From Deltaproteobacteria bacterium (GTDB lineage: Bacteria > Desulfobacterota_B > Binatia > UBA9968), in NCBI GenBank assembly GCA_016193385.1, contig JACPSF010000331.1, positions 1-17,609 on the forward strand: a stretch of DNA of 17,609 nt, written 5' to 3'. The translations under genes and the position numbers were made by a program. This document shows, piece by piece, positions 1 to 7,316 of this stretch. Every line of letters starts with the position of its first letter. Position 1 is the stretch's first letter. The notes under the pieces were generated by a model that worked only from the letters and a program-made list of their open reading frames with translations, searched no databases and was not told where the DNA came from.

Positions 1-2
1 GC

Positions 3-50
3 CGTACGATGGAGTTGCCCGAGGAGGTTCAGGCCGATAAGGCTACCTGA
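3..50 (+). pseudogene. Possible truncated end of an Hsp20 (alpha-crystallin) chaperone gene
   Basis: The third frame from the window edge reads RTMELPEEVQADKAT and then stops at TGA 48-50. The pattern R-x-x-x-LP-E-x-V-x-A-DK resembles the stretch in Hsp20 small heat-shock proteins that normally continues into a 'x-A-x-x-x-(D/N)GVL-x-(V/I)-x-x-PK' strand. Here the stop comes just before that strand, so if the match is real the gene is truncated or frameshifted. Only 15 codons are visible, so this is a weak call; it could be the natural end of an unrelated protein. Confidence 0.35.
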
Positions 51-107
51 TTTGTCGGTTGACAGCGGGGACAGGTCGGACCGGCGCGGCACCAAAGGAA
101 AAAACTC

Positions 108-1223
108 ATGACTCGACAGAATGTTCCATTAGGCAGGATCATGGGAATCCCAATTGGCTTGGATTATTCCTGGTTCGTGATCTTTGCCCTGCTTACCTGG
201 TCGCTGGCGGCCAGCTACTATCCGGCCGAGTTCAAAAACTGGCCGCCGCTGCTGTATTGGTTCATGGGCGCAGTGACCGCCATCATGCTCTTCGTGAGCG
301 TGCTGCTCCACGAGCTGGGACATTCGGCCGTCGCTTTGCGGTTTAAGGTACCGGTGCGCAGCATCACGCTGTTTATCTTCGGTGGCGTCGCCCAGATTGG
401 GGGGGAACCGCCCAGCGCCACCGCCGAGTTTCTCATCGCGATCGCCGGGCCGATCGTCAGCCTTGCTCTGGGGGTGTTTTTTTCTGTGGCGAAGCCTGTC
501 GTGGCCGGCGTTGAGCCGTTGTGGGGACTAGCCAAATATTTGGCCTACATCAACATGGCTCTGGTGCTGTTTAATCTGATTCCCGGCTACCCGCTCGACG
601 GCGGCCGCGTGTTCCGTGCCGTCGTGTGGGCAGTCACGAAGAACCTGCGACGCGCCACCCTCATCGCCGCCAATGTCGGCCGGTTTTTTGGTTTCCTATT
701 TATCTTTGTGGGCGTGTGGCAGATGTTTGGCGGCAACTTCGGCGGCTTGTGGATCGCCTTTATCGGCTGGTTTCTGGACAGCGCCGCGACCGCCCAAGTG
801 CATCAGGTGATGTTTCAAGGCTTGCTGGCCGGGCACACAGTGGCGCAGGCCATGAGCAGACGGTGTGCTGCCATTCCCGCGGATCTGACGCTGCAACAGT
901 TGGTAGAGGACCACATCCTCCGCAGCGGGCAGCGGTGCTTCCTCGTCAATCGCGGAGAAAACACTGTCGGCCTGATGACTCTGCACCGGATCAAGGAAGT
1001 GCCGCGGGGCGAATGGTCGACGACGAGCGCCGCCCGGGTCATGCTCCCGCTGGAGAGATTGAAGCGCATCAGCCCGGACAGCGAACTGTGGACTGCCCTC
1101 CAGCAGATGGATCGTGACGGGGTCAACCAACTCCCCGTGATGACCGACAGCCAGGTGGTCGGCATGCTGAGCCGCGAAGACGTCATCACCTTTCTGCGAA
1201 CCGTGCAGGAACTGGGCACATAG
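108..1223 (+). CDS. Site-2 protease family zinc metalloprotease with C-terminal CBS domain pair (Rip1/SpoIVFB-like, M50)
   Basis: A 371-residue intramembrane protease. Hydrophobic segments fill roughly residues 18-225. The zinc motif HELGH lies at 68-72 inside a membrane helix. The second catalytic motif, [12 protein letters not shown] (about 156-167), supplies the third metal ligand, D164. After residue 240 come two CBS repeats (about 247-300 and 310-368), the arrangement of the CBS-containing M50 subgroup in which adenine nucleotide binding is thought to gate proteolysis. In this family the substrates are usually membrane-anchored anti-sigma factors or regulators; the substrate here is unknown. 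The ATG at 108 is supported by AAAGGAA at 94-100. The gene is followed after 82 bases by a phosphoketolase on the same strand, so they may be co-transcribed. The family call is firm; the cellular role is inferred. Confidence 0.93.
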   Translation: MTRQNVPLGRIMGIPIGLDYSWFVIFALLTWSLAASYYPAEFKNWPPLLYWFMGAVTAIMLFVSVLLHELGHSAVALRFKVPVRSITLFIFGGVAQIGGEPPSATAEFLIAIAGPIVSLALGVFFSVAKPVVAGVEPLWGLAKYLAYINMALVLFNLIPGYPLDGGRVFRAVVWAVTKNLRRATLIAANVGRFFGFLFIFVGVWQMFGGNFGGLWIAFIGWFLDSAATAQVHQVMFQGLLAGHTVAQAMSRRCAAIPADLTLQQLVEDHILRSGQRCFLVNRGENTVGLMTLHRIKEVPRGEWSTTSAARVMLPLERLKRISPDSELWTALQQMDRDGVNQLPVMTDSQVVGMLSREDVITFLRTVQELGT

Positions 1224-1238
1224 CAGACACCGCGGCAA

Positions 1239-1301
1239 CGGAGGAACGGTCGATGCTGGCATGACTGCGTTGAAGAAAGAAAAAATGACTCGGAGGAACG
1301 G
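1239..1301 (+). promoter_or_regulatory. Duplicated ribosome-binding site with a three-codon leader ORF before the phosphoketolase
   Basis: The 11-mer CGGAGGAACGG occurs twice, at 1239-1249 and 1291-1301. The second copy is the Shine-Dalgarno of the phosphoketolase ATG at 1306. The first stands 3 bases before ATG CTG GCA TGA (1253-1264), a minimal ORF coding Met-Leu-Ala. It could be a decoy or leader translation unit, or a relic of a small duplication. Function is not shown by the sequence. Confidence 0.35.
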
Positions 1302-1305
1302 ACTT

Positions 1306-3669
1306 ATGAACAAACCACTATCCTCTGAACTCCTGCGAAAGATAGACGCCTATTGGCGTGCCGCGAATTACCTGTCCGTCGGTCAAATCTATCTCTACGA
1401 CAATCCGCTTCTAAGAGAACCGCTGAAGCTGGAACACATAAAGCCAAGACTACTTGGCCATTGGGGTACCACGCCGGGCCTGAACTTCATTTATGTCCAT
1501 CTCAACCGGATTATCAACAAGTATGACCTGAACGTGATCTATGTCACCGGGCCGGGGCACGGCGGGCCGGGCCTGGTGGCCAACACGTATCTGGAAGGCA
1601 CTTACAGCGAGCTGTACCCGAGCATCTCCCAGGACGAAGCTGGCATGAAACGGTTGTTCACCCAATTCTCATTTCCCGGCGGCATCCCCAGTCACGTGGC
1701 CCCGGAAACGCCAGGTTCCATTAACGAAGGCGGCGAACTCGGCTATTCTCTGGCGCACGCGTACGGCGCCGCGTTCGATAATCCCGACTTGCTGGTCGCG
1801 TGTGTCGTTGGCGATGGCGAGGCGGAGACCGGGCCACTCGCAACCAGTTGGCACTCGAACAAATTCCTGAATCCTGTCCACGACGGTGCGGTGCTGCCCA
1901 TCCTGCACCTCAATGGCTACAAGATCGCCAACCCGACCGTGCTGGCGCGCATCAGCCGGGAAGAATTGGAACAGCTCTTGCGTGGATGTGGTTACAACCC
2001 GTATTTCGTTGAGGGAGACGATCCTGATAAAGTTCACCAGGTCATGGCGGGAACACTCGACACGATCGTCGAGGAGATCAGACGGATCCAGTCAGAGGCG
2101 CGGAGCAAAGGCTTCAAGAAGCGACCGCAGTGGCCGATGATCATTTTTCGCACGCCCAAAGGGTGGACGGGGCCCAAGGAGGTAGACGGGCTACCCACGG
2201 AAGGGTCGTTTCGCTCTCACCAGGTACCGCTTGCGGAAATCGCCACGAAGCCCGAGCACCTGAAGATGCTCGAGCAGTGGTTGAAGAGTTACAGGCCCGA
2301 AGAGCTTTTCGACGAGAATGGGGGACTGATCCCTGAACTGGGCGAGCTGGCGCCCAAAGGCGAGCGGCGCATGGGGGCCAACCCCCATGCGAACGGCGGA
2401 GTCCTGCTTCGCGAACTAAGAATGCCGGATTTTCGGGATTACGCCGTGGCTGTTCCCCGGCCCGGGACGGTGGTGGCGGAAGCCACCCGGATTATGGGAG
2501 CGTTTATTCGAGACGTCATGAAACTGAATTGGGAGCAGCGCAACTTCCGCGTCGTTGGGCCGGATGAGACGGCCTCGAACCGATTGACGCACCTGTTCGA
2601 CATCACCGACCGTGTTTCGACCGCTGAGATTCTGAAAACCGACGAGCACATCTCGCCGGACGGCCGGGTGATGGAGGTGTTAAGCGAGCATCTGTGCCAG
2701 GGTTGGCTGGAAGGCTATCTGCTCACCGGCCGGCACGGTTTGTTCTCCTGCTACGAAGCGTTCATCCATATCGTGGACTCGATGTTCAATCAACACGCGA
2801 AATGGCTCAAGGTGACTCGTAACATCCCCTGGCGACGTCCCATTGCGTCGCTGAATTATCTCCTCACCTCGCATGTATGGCGGCAGGATCACAATGGCTT
2901 CAGCCATCAGGACCCGGGTTTCATCGATCACGTGGTGAACAAGAAAGCGGATATCATCCGCGTCTATCTGCCTCCCGATGCCAACACATTGCTGTCCGTG
3001 ACCGACCATTGTTTACGAAGCCGCGACTACGTGAATGTCATCGTCGCGGGCAAACAGCCCGCCCTGCAGTGGCTGGACATGGATGAGGCCGTCAAGCACT
3101 GCACCGCCGGTCTCGGCATCTGGGAATGGGCCAGCAACGACGAAGGCGGGGATCCCGATGTGGTGATGACCTGCGCGGGCGATGTGCCCACTCTGGAAAC
3201 GCTGGCCGCGGTTGAAATGCTCCGGCAGCACTTCCCGGATCTGAAGATCCGAGTCGTGAACGTGGTGAACTTGATGACCCTGCAGCCTCAGAGCGAGCAT
3301 CCTCACGGACTGAGCGACAAGGACTTCGATGTCCTCTTCACCAAAGACAAACCGATCATCTTCGCCTACCACGGCTATCCCTGGCTGATCCATCGCCTGA
3401 CCTATCGTCGGACCAACCACAAGAACCTGCACGTCCGCGGTTACAAGGAAGAGGGAACGACTACCACCCCCTTCGACATGGTGGTTCTGAACGATCTCGA
3501 CCGCTTCCACCTCGTCGGCGACGTGATCGATCGTATGCCGAGCTTGGGCTCGCGGGCCGCTTACGCCAAACAGTTTCTCCGCGACAGGCTGCTCGATCAC
3601 AAGAGCTACATCCACAAACACGGCGAAGACATGCCGGAAATTCGCAATTGGAGATGGAGTCCGGGCTGA
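1306..3669 (+). CDS. xfp: Xylulose-5-phosphate/fructose-6-phosphate phosphoketolase
   Basis: A thiamine-diphosphate enzyme that cleaves xylulose-5-P (or fructose-6-P) with phosphate to acetyl-phosphate plus glyceraldehyde-3-P (or erythrose-4-P); it is cytosolic. From this start it has 787 residues, the usual length. Visible signatures are GPGHGG (82-87), the TPP/Mg motif [17 protein letters not shown] (169-185), then [12 protein letters not shown], the [16 protein letters not shown] stretch and the [17 protein letters not shown] stretch of the pyrimidine-binding half. An in-frame ATG at 1261 would add 15 residues, but 1306 is preferred: it has GGAGG nine bases upstream, and the protein then begins at the conserved '[25 protein letters not shown]' region. 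The next gene starts within 15 bases, so the two are almost certainly one transcript. Acetyl-P produced here could be drawn into acetyl-CoA or ATP formation. Confidence 0.96.
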   Translation: MNKPLSSELLRKIDAYWRAANYLSVGQIYLYDNPLLREPLKLEHIKPRLLGHWGTTPGLNFIYVHLNRIINKYDLNVIYVTGPGHGGPGLVANTYLEGTYSELYPSISQDEAGMKRLFTQFSFPGGIPSHVAPETPGSINEGGELGYSLAHAYGAAFDNPDLLVACVVGDGEAETGPLATSWHSNKFLNPVHDGAVLPILHLNGYKIANPTVLARISREELEQLLRGCGYNPYFVEGDDPDKVHQVMAGTLDTIVEEIRRIQSEARSKGFKKRPQWPMIIFRTPKGWTGPKEVDGLPTEGSFRSHQVPLAEIATKPEHLKMLEQWLKSYRPEELFDENGGLIPELGELAPKGERRMGANPHANGGVLLRELRMPDFRDYAVAVPRPGTVVAEATRIMGAFIRDVMKLNWEQRNFRVVGPDETASNRLTHLFDITDRVSTAEILKTDEHISPDGRVMEVLSEHLCQGWLEGYLLTGRHGLFSCYEAFIHIVDSMFNQHAKWLKVTRNIPWRRPIASLNYLLTSHVWRQDHNGFSHQDPGFIDHVVNKKADIIRVYLPPDANTLLSVTDHCLRSRDYVNVIVAGKQPALQWLDMDEAVKHCTAGLGIWEWASNDEGGDPDVVMTCAGDVPTLETLAAVEMLRQHFPDLKIRVVNVVNLMTLQPQSEHPHGLSDKDFDVLFTKDKPIIFAYHGYPWLIHRLTYRRTNHKNLHVRGYKEEGTTTTPFDMVVLNDLDRFHLVGDVIDRMPSLGSRAAYAKQFLRDRLLDHKSYIHKHGEDMPEIRNWRWSPG

Positions 3670-3681
3670 GAGTTGTCACAA

Positions 3682-6240
3682 ATGGTGAAGGCGCTGGATA
3701 TCGCCGGCCTTGCCGGGCTTTCTGAGCTTGAAGCGGCCAGGAGGCTGCAGGAAGAGGGTTATAACGAACTTCCTTCGGACAGGCGACGCCATAGCCTTGC
3801 CATTGTCTTTGAAGTCGTACGCCAGCCCATGTTCCTGCTTCTCGTTGCCGGTGGAGCGATTTATCTCGTATTGGGGGATGTGCGCGAGGCGATCATGCTG
3901 CTCGGTTTTGTTTGCGTTGTCATGGGGATCACCGTTTATCAGGAGCGCAAAACGGAGCGTGCTCTGGAAGCGTTGCGGGACTTATCGAGCCCGCGCGCGC
4001 TGGTCATTCGAGACGGTCAAGAAAAGCGCATAGCCGGCCGTGAAGTGGCACGTGGCGACATCGTGGTGTTGGCCGAAGGTGATCGGGTGCCGGCCGACGG
4101 GCCCCTCCTGTGGGGCGTCAATCTCTCAGTTGACGAATCGTTATTGACCGGCGAGTCCGTGCCGGTGCGCAAGGTTTCTTGGGATGGCGTCAGGAACTGG
4201 GAGCGCCCCGGGGGTGACGATCTTCCCTTCGTATATTCCGGAACACTGGTGGTCAAGGGGCAGGGCATCACCCAGGTGCAGGGGACCGGCATTAACACGG
4301 AAATTGGCAAGATCGGCAAAGCGCTGCAAGCGGTGGAATCTGAAGAGACCTTGTTGCAGAGGGAAACCGGGCGGCTGGTCCGCAACCTCGCGATTGCCGG
4401 GTTGTGCCTTTCCGCCCTGGTGGTGGTCGTCTACGGGGTTACCAGAGGCGATTGGCTCCATGGGCTTCTTTCCGGAATTGCCCTGGCCATGGCCATGCTG
4501 CCGGAAGAATTTCCGGTGGTGTTGACGGTCTTTCTCGCTCTGGGTGCCTGGCGCATCGCGCAGAAGCAGGTCCTGACGCGGCGGGTACCGGCCGTCGAAG
4601 CCCTGGGCTCAGCCAGAGTCCTATGCGTGGACAAGACCGGTACGCTCACCCTCAATCGAATGTCAGTCGCCAAGATTTTCGCTGCCGGGCAGTTCTACGA
4701 CCTAACCGAGCGCCCGCAAGAGCCCATTCCAGAAACCTTCCATGAGCTCGCAGAGTTCAGCATTTTGGCCAGTCCGAAAGACCCCTTCGACCCAATGGAA
4801 AAAGCTTTAAAGGAACTGGGCGACCGCTACCTTCTGGACACCGAGCACCTCCATGACGATTGGGAGCTGGTTCGTGAATATCCCCTGTCGCGGGCCTTAC
4901 TGTCCCTCGCACACGTTTGGGAATCGATGAGTCGTGACGAGTTCGTGATCGCCGCCAAGGGCGCGCCGGAAGCGGTTGCTGACCTGTGCCATTTGGATAG
5001 CGTTCAGATGCAGGCGCTGGCCGGGCCTATCCACTCGATGGCCGGTGAGGGCCTGCGTGTCCTGGCGGTGGCGAAGGCCTACTTCAATCAGTCGCCTTTG
5101 CCCGGCGAGCAGCATGACTTTGAGTTCGAGTTCTTGGGGCTGGTCGGGTTTACCGACCCCGTGCGTCCAACTGTGCCCGACTCGATCAGAGAATGTTACG
5201 CGGCGGGGATACGGGTAGTCATGATCACTGGAGACTATCCGGGGACAGCCCAGAGCATCGCGCGGCAGATTGGCCTTTGGCCAAGGGACGAATGGATCAC
5301 GGGATCCGAACTTGACACCATGGACGACGAAGAACTCCAGCGGCGCATCAAGACAGTGAATATCTTTGCGCGGATGGTGCCGGAGCAGAAACTACGCCTG
5401 GTCAACGCCCTGAAGGCCAACGGCGAAATCGTGGCCATGACGGGCGACGGCGTCAATGACGCGCCGGCCTTGAAGGCGGCGCACATAGGCATAGCCATGG
5501 GTGGCCGGGGCACCGACGTGGCTCGCGAGTCGGCCTCGCTGGTGCTGCTCGATGACGATTTTTCATCGATCGTCCAGGCGGTCAAACTCGGTCGAAGGAT
5601 CTTCGACAATCTGAAAAAAGCGACGGCCTACATCTTCGCCATTCATGTTCCCATCGCCGGGATGTCTTTGCTCCCGGTCTTGTTTAAGTGGCCATTGGTT
5701 CTATTTCCGGTTCACATTGCGTTCCTGGAATTGATCATTGACCCGGCCTGCTCGATCGTCTTTGAAGCCGAGCCGGAAGAAGCCGACGTGATGAAGCGCC
5801 CTCCCCGCGATCCGAAAGAGCCGACGTGTGATCAACGGATCGTCATCCTGAGCCTGATGCAGGGAGCGAGTGTGTTGTTGATTGACCTAGCTGTCTTTCT
5901 CTTCGCCCAATATCGTGGGCAAGGCGAAATGGACGCCCGTACCTTGGCCTTTGCCACCCTCGTCGTCGCCAACCTCGGCCTGATCTTTACCAACCGGTCG
6001 TGGTCGCGGGCCATCCCGGCAACGTTGAGCTCGCCCAATGCGGCGTTGTGGTGGGTGGTTGCGGGCGCGCTAGCCTTCCTCGGCCTGGCGCTTTATGTTC
6101 CGGTTTTGCGAAGCCTGTTCCGTTTTTCCGCGCTGCATCTTCCGGACCTCGCGATCTGCCTATCCGCCGGACTGTTCAGCGTCCTGTGGTTTGAGGGGTT
6201 TAAAGTCATAAACGGAACGCGGCAAAAGAAACAAAGTTGA
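3682..6240 (+). CDS. P-type cation-transporting ATPase (P2-like, substrate unknown)
   Basis: A membrane pump of about 852 residues that couples ATP hydrolysis to cation transport. In order (numbered from ATG 3682): an N-terminal actuator part, TGES (156-159), PEEFP in the M4 helix (274-278), the phosphorylation site DKTGTLT with D317, KGAPE in the nucleotide domain (426-430), TGD (516-518), the hinge GDGVNDAP (588-595), and a C-terminal membrane bundle with an acidic ELIIDP in M6 (D687). A TTG at 3673 is an in-frame alternative; the ATG has GAGAG (3668-3672) nine bases upstream and the TTG has only a distant GGAG. PEEFP replaces the PEGLP of calcium pumps but keeps the liganding Glu. M5 lacks the Asn/Glu pair of SERCA. 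The transported ion therefore cannot be named. Only 12 bases separate it from the phosphoketolase stop, implying translational coupling. Confidence 0.93.
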   Translation: MVKALDIAGLAGLSELEAARRLQEEGYNELPSDRRRHSLAIVFEVVRQPMFLLLVAGGAIYLVLGDVREAIMLLGFVCVVMGITVYQERKTERALEALRDLSSPRALVIRDGQEKRIAGREVARGDIVVLAEGDRVPADGPLLWGVNLSVDESLLTGESVPVRKVSWDGVRNWERPGGDDLPFVYSGTLVVKGQGITQVQGTGINTEIGKIGKALQAVESEETLLQRETGRLVRNLAIAGLCLSALVVVVYGVTRGDWLHGLLSGIALAMAMLPEEFPVVLTVFLALGAWRIAQKQVLTRRVPAVEALGSARVLCVDKTGTLTLNRMSVAKIFAAGQFYDLTERPQEPIPETFHELAEFSILASPKDPFDPMEKALKELGDRYLLDTEHLHDDWELVREYPLSRALLSLAHVWESMSRDEFVIAAKGAPEAVADLCHLDSVQMQALAGPIHSMAGEGLRVLAVAKAYFNQSPLPGEQHDFEFEFLGLVGFTDPVRPTVPDSIRECYAAGIRVVMITGDYPGTAQSIARQIGLWPRDEWITGSELDTMDDEELQRRIKTVNIFARMVPEQKLRLVNALKANGEIVAMTGDGVNDAPALKAAHIGIAMGGRGTDVARESASLVLLDDDFSSIVQAVKLGRRIFDNLKKATAYIFAIHVPIAGMSLLPVLFKWPLVLFPVHIAFLELIIDPACSIVFEAEPEEADVMKRPPRDPKEPTCDQRIVILSLMQGASVLLIDLAVFLFAQYRGQGEMDARTLAFATLVVANLGLIFTNRSWSRAIPATLSSPNAALWWVVAGALAFLGLALYVPVLRSLFRFSALHLPDLAICLSAGLFSVLWFEGFKVINGTRQKKQS

Positions 6241-6264
6241 CACATTTGGACGTTATCGGATACT
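6237..6264 (+). promoter_or_regulatory. Sigma-70-type promoter of the RidA-like gene
   Basis: A perfect -35 TTGACA (6237-6242) overlaps the ATPase stop codon. It is followed after 16 bases by GATACT (6259-6264), a 4/6 match to TATAAT. Transcription would start near 6271, about 42 bases before the ATG at 6313. This suggests the RidA-like gene can be expressed independently of the upstream genes. Confidence 0.45.
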
Positions 6265-6312
6265 CTCTGCCCAAAAACTTTATTAACAACCAAGACAAGA
6301 AAGGGGTCAGCC

Positions 6313-6801
6313 ATGCACAAAGTTATCGCGTTTACGGCCGCCGGACTGCTGTCGCTCATCCTGGTCCAGACCAGCGCGTTCGCGCAGGCTGGCGGTCCGG
6401 CTTTCGAGAAGAAGAACTACAACTACAACGAATGGGCCAAGGGGCGTTTTTCCGAGGTCGTGACCGTCGTGAATCCGGGCAAATGGATTTTCCTCGGCGG
6501 TATCGGGCCGGAGCAGGAAGGCGACGGGAAGATCCTTCACAAGGGGGATTTCCACGGCCAGTGCATGTACGCGTGGCAGAAGATCAAGAAGCTCCTCGGC
6601 ATGCACGGCGCGACGCTCAACGACATCGTAAAGACGACGATCTACATGACGGACATCCGCCATTTCGCGGAATGGGGCAAGTGCCGCAGCCAGGCGATCC
6701 AGGGCGCCGAGGTTCCGGCCTCGACGCTCCTCAACGTCACCCAGCTCGCGTGGCCGGACATGATGATCGAGATCGACGTCATGGCCGTCACGGCGAAGTG
6801 A
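6313..6801 (+). CDS. Exported RidA/YjgF/UK114-family protein lacking the substrate-binding arginine
   Basis: A 162-residue protein. Residues 1-24 form a typical signal peptide (basic MHK, hydrophobic GLLSLILV, cleavage near AFA|QA), so the mature protein is predicted to be periplasmic or secreted. The rest has RidA features: LGGIGPE (61-67), 'GDFHGQCMYAWQKIKKLL', DIVKTTIYMTDI (104-115) and MIEIDVMAV (151-159). Cytosolic RidA hydrolyses reactive enamine/imine intermediates from pyridoxal-phosphate enzymes using an Arg in a 'P-x-R-S' motif. Here the aligned motif is PAST, so that Arg is Ser (S137), as in Rid subfamilies without proven deaminase activity. E153 corresponds to the conserved Glu. 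AAGGGG just upstream supports the ATG at 6313. The family call is firm; the activity is unknown. Confidence 0.9.
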   Translation: MHKVIAFTAAGLLSLILVQTSAFAQAGGPAFEKKNYNYNEWAKGRFSEVVTVVNPGKWIFLGGIGPEQEGDGKILHKGDFHGQCMYAWQKIKKLLGMHGATLNDIVKTTIYMTDIRHFAEWGKCRSQAIQGAEVPASTLLNVTQLAWPDMMIEIDVMAVTAK

Positions 6802-6842
6802 CGTCCCGAACGGCACTCGCGTCACGCTGTATCCCCGAAAAA

Positions 6843-6873
6843 CGTAGCGGCAGGTCTCAGACCCGCCCCTACG
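6843..6873. repeat. REP-like imperfect palindrome
   Basis: Arms 6843-6857 and 6859-6873 are reverse complements with two mismatches (CGTAGCGGCAGGTCT against CGTAGGGGCGGGTCT), giving a GC-rich stem with a minimal loop. It lies 42 bases after the RidA-like stop and has no T-tract, so it looks more like a dispersed REP-type element than a classical terminator. Finding further genomic copies would confirm this. Confidence 0.5.
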
Positions 6874-6884
6874 CGCACGCTTGA

Positions 6885-7004
6885 CGGAACTATGACTATT
6901 CGGCTGCGATCGCCAAGCGGACGCCGTTCCACAGCGAAAGCGGCAAAGGCGAGCAGCCCAAGGTGTTCAAGTTCCAGCTTCGCCCCAATCCGCTCGCGAA
7001 GTGA
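6885..7004 (+). pseudogene. Possible remnant: C-terminal 39 codons of a lost gene
   Basis: After an in-frame TGA (6882-6884) a frame with no start codon runs to TGA at 7002-7004. Its end reads KVFKFQLRPNPLAK. Composition is GC-rich and protein-like, unlike the AT-rich DNA that begins at about 7060. It sits directly behind the REP-like hairpin, as if an upstream gene was deleted or interrupted there. No family is recognised, and it may be chance. Confidence 0.3.
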
Positions 7005-7039
7005 ACGGATCATGAAAAGCCTGTGACGGGGAATGCACC

Positions 7040-7068
7040 TTAACTCGCGCTTGAGGTCAGAGTACAAT
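7040..7068 (+). promoter_or_regulatory. Candidate sigma-70 promoter upstream of the oxidoreductase operon
   Basis: TTAACT (7040-7045, 4/6 match to the -35 consensus), 17 bases, then TACAAT (7063-7068, 5/6 match to the -10). The start site would be near 7075, leaving a leader of about 240 bases before the TTG at 7317. It may be a second, weaker promoter beside the sigma-54 site at 7235-7250. Confidence 0.3.
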
Positions 7069-7089
7069 TTCATCATTCATGCTTTGGGT

Positions 7090-7124
7090 GGTGATTTTCG
7101 GCTTCCGCATGTGGCGATTTCGCC
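7090..7124 (+). promoter_or_regulatory. Candidate upstream activator sites (two related palindromes)
   Basis: GGCGA-TT-TCGCC (7113-7124) is a perfect 5+5 palindrome. The related GGTGATTTTCGGC lies at 7090-7102. Their centres are about 22 bases apart, roughly two helical turns, and they lie 111-145 bases upstream of the -24 element. That is where sigma-54 activators usually bind. Which regulator binds is not known. Confidence 0.3.
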
Positions 7125-7234
7125 TCCAGTTGGGGTAAAAAGAATTTTCTTCCTACTTTTGCGATTAATTGCTTTAGCGCTTCTCATTCCTAAGAAAAAC
7201 GCCGGTTTTCATTGTCTATGGGGGCGATCTACTA

Positions 7235-7250
7235 TGGCATGGCAATTGCT
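7235..7250 (+). promoter_or_regulatory. Sigma-54 (RpoN) -24/-12 promoter of the oxidoreductase operon
   Basis: TGGCATG-GCAA-TTGCT matches the sigma-54 consensus TGGCAYR-N4-TTGCW at every defined position. The invariant GG (7236-7237) and GC (7248-7249) are separated by exactly 10 bases. Transcription would start near 7261, giving a leader of about 55 bases with GAGGAGG at 7304-7310 before the TTG start at 7317. The surrounding DNA is non-coding. Such promoters need an ATP-hydrolysing activator; one is encoded at 14191-15540. Confidence 0.75.
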
Positions 7251-7316
7251 GCTTAGCTCGTTCCAGAGATCAGCAAGCGGAAACTGGCTCAAAGTCATCT
7301 GAAGAGGAGGGTTTCA

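Noticed and set aside
59..107. TTGACA at 59-64 as a promoter for the site-2 protease
   Set aside because: The -10 position 16-18 bases downstream is fully GC-rich, with no TATAAT-like hexamer.
3013..3621. Long open frame (202 codons) opposite the phosphoketolase
   Set aside because: It is a shadow of the strongly conserved coding strand, caused by codon bias, with no recognisable domain.
7033..7302. 89-codon open frame on the + strand
   Set aside because: It spans promoter-like AT-rich DNA and the sigma-54 site, has no ribosome site and shows no protein family character.
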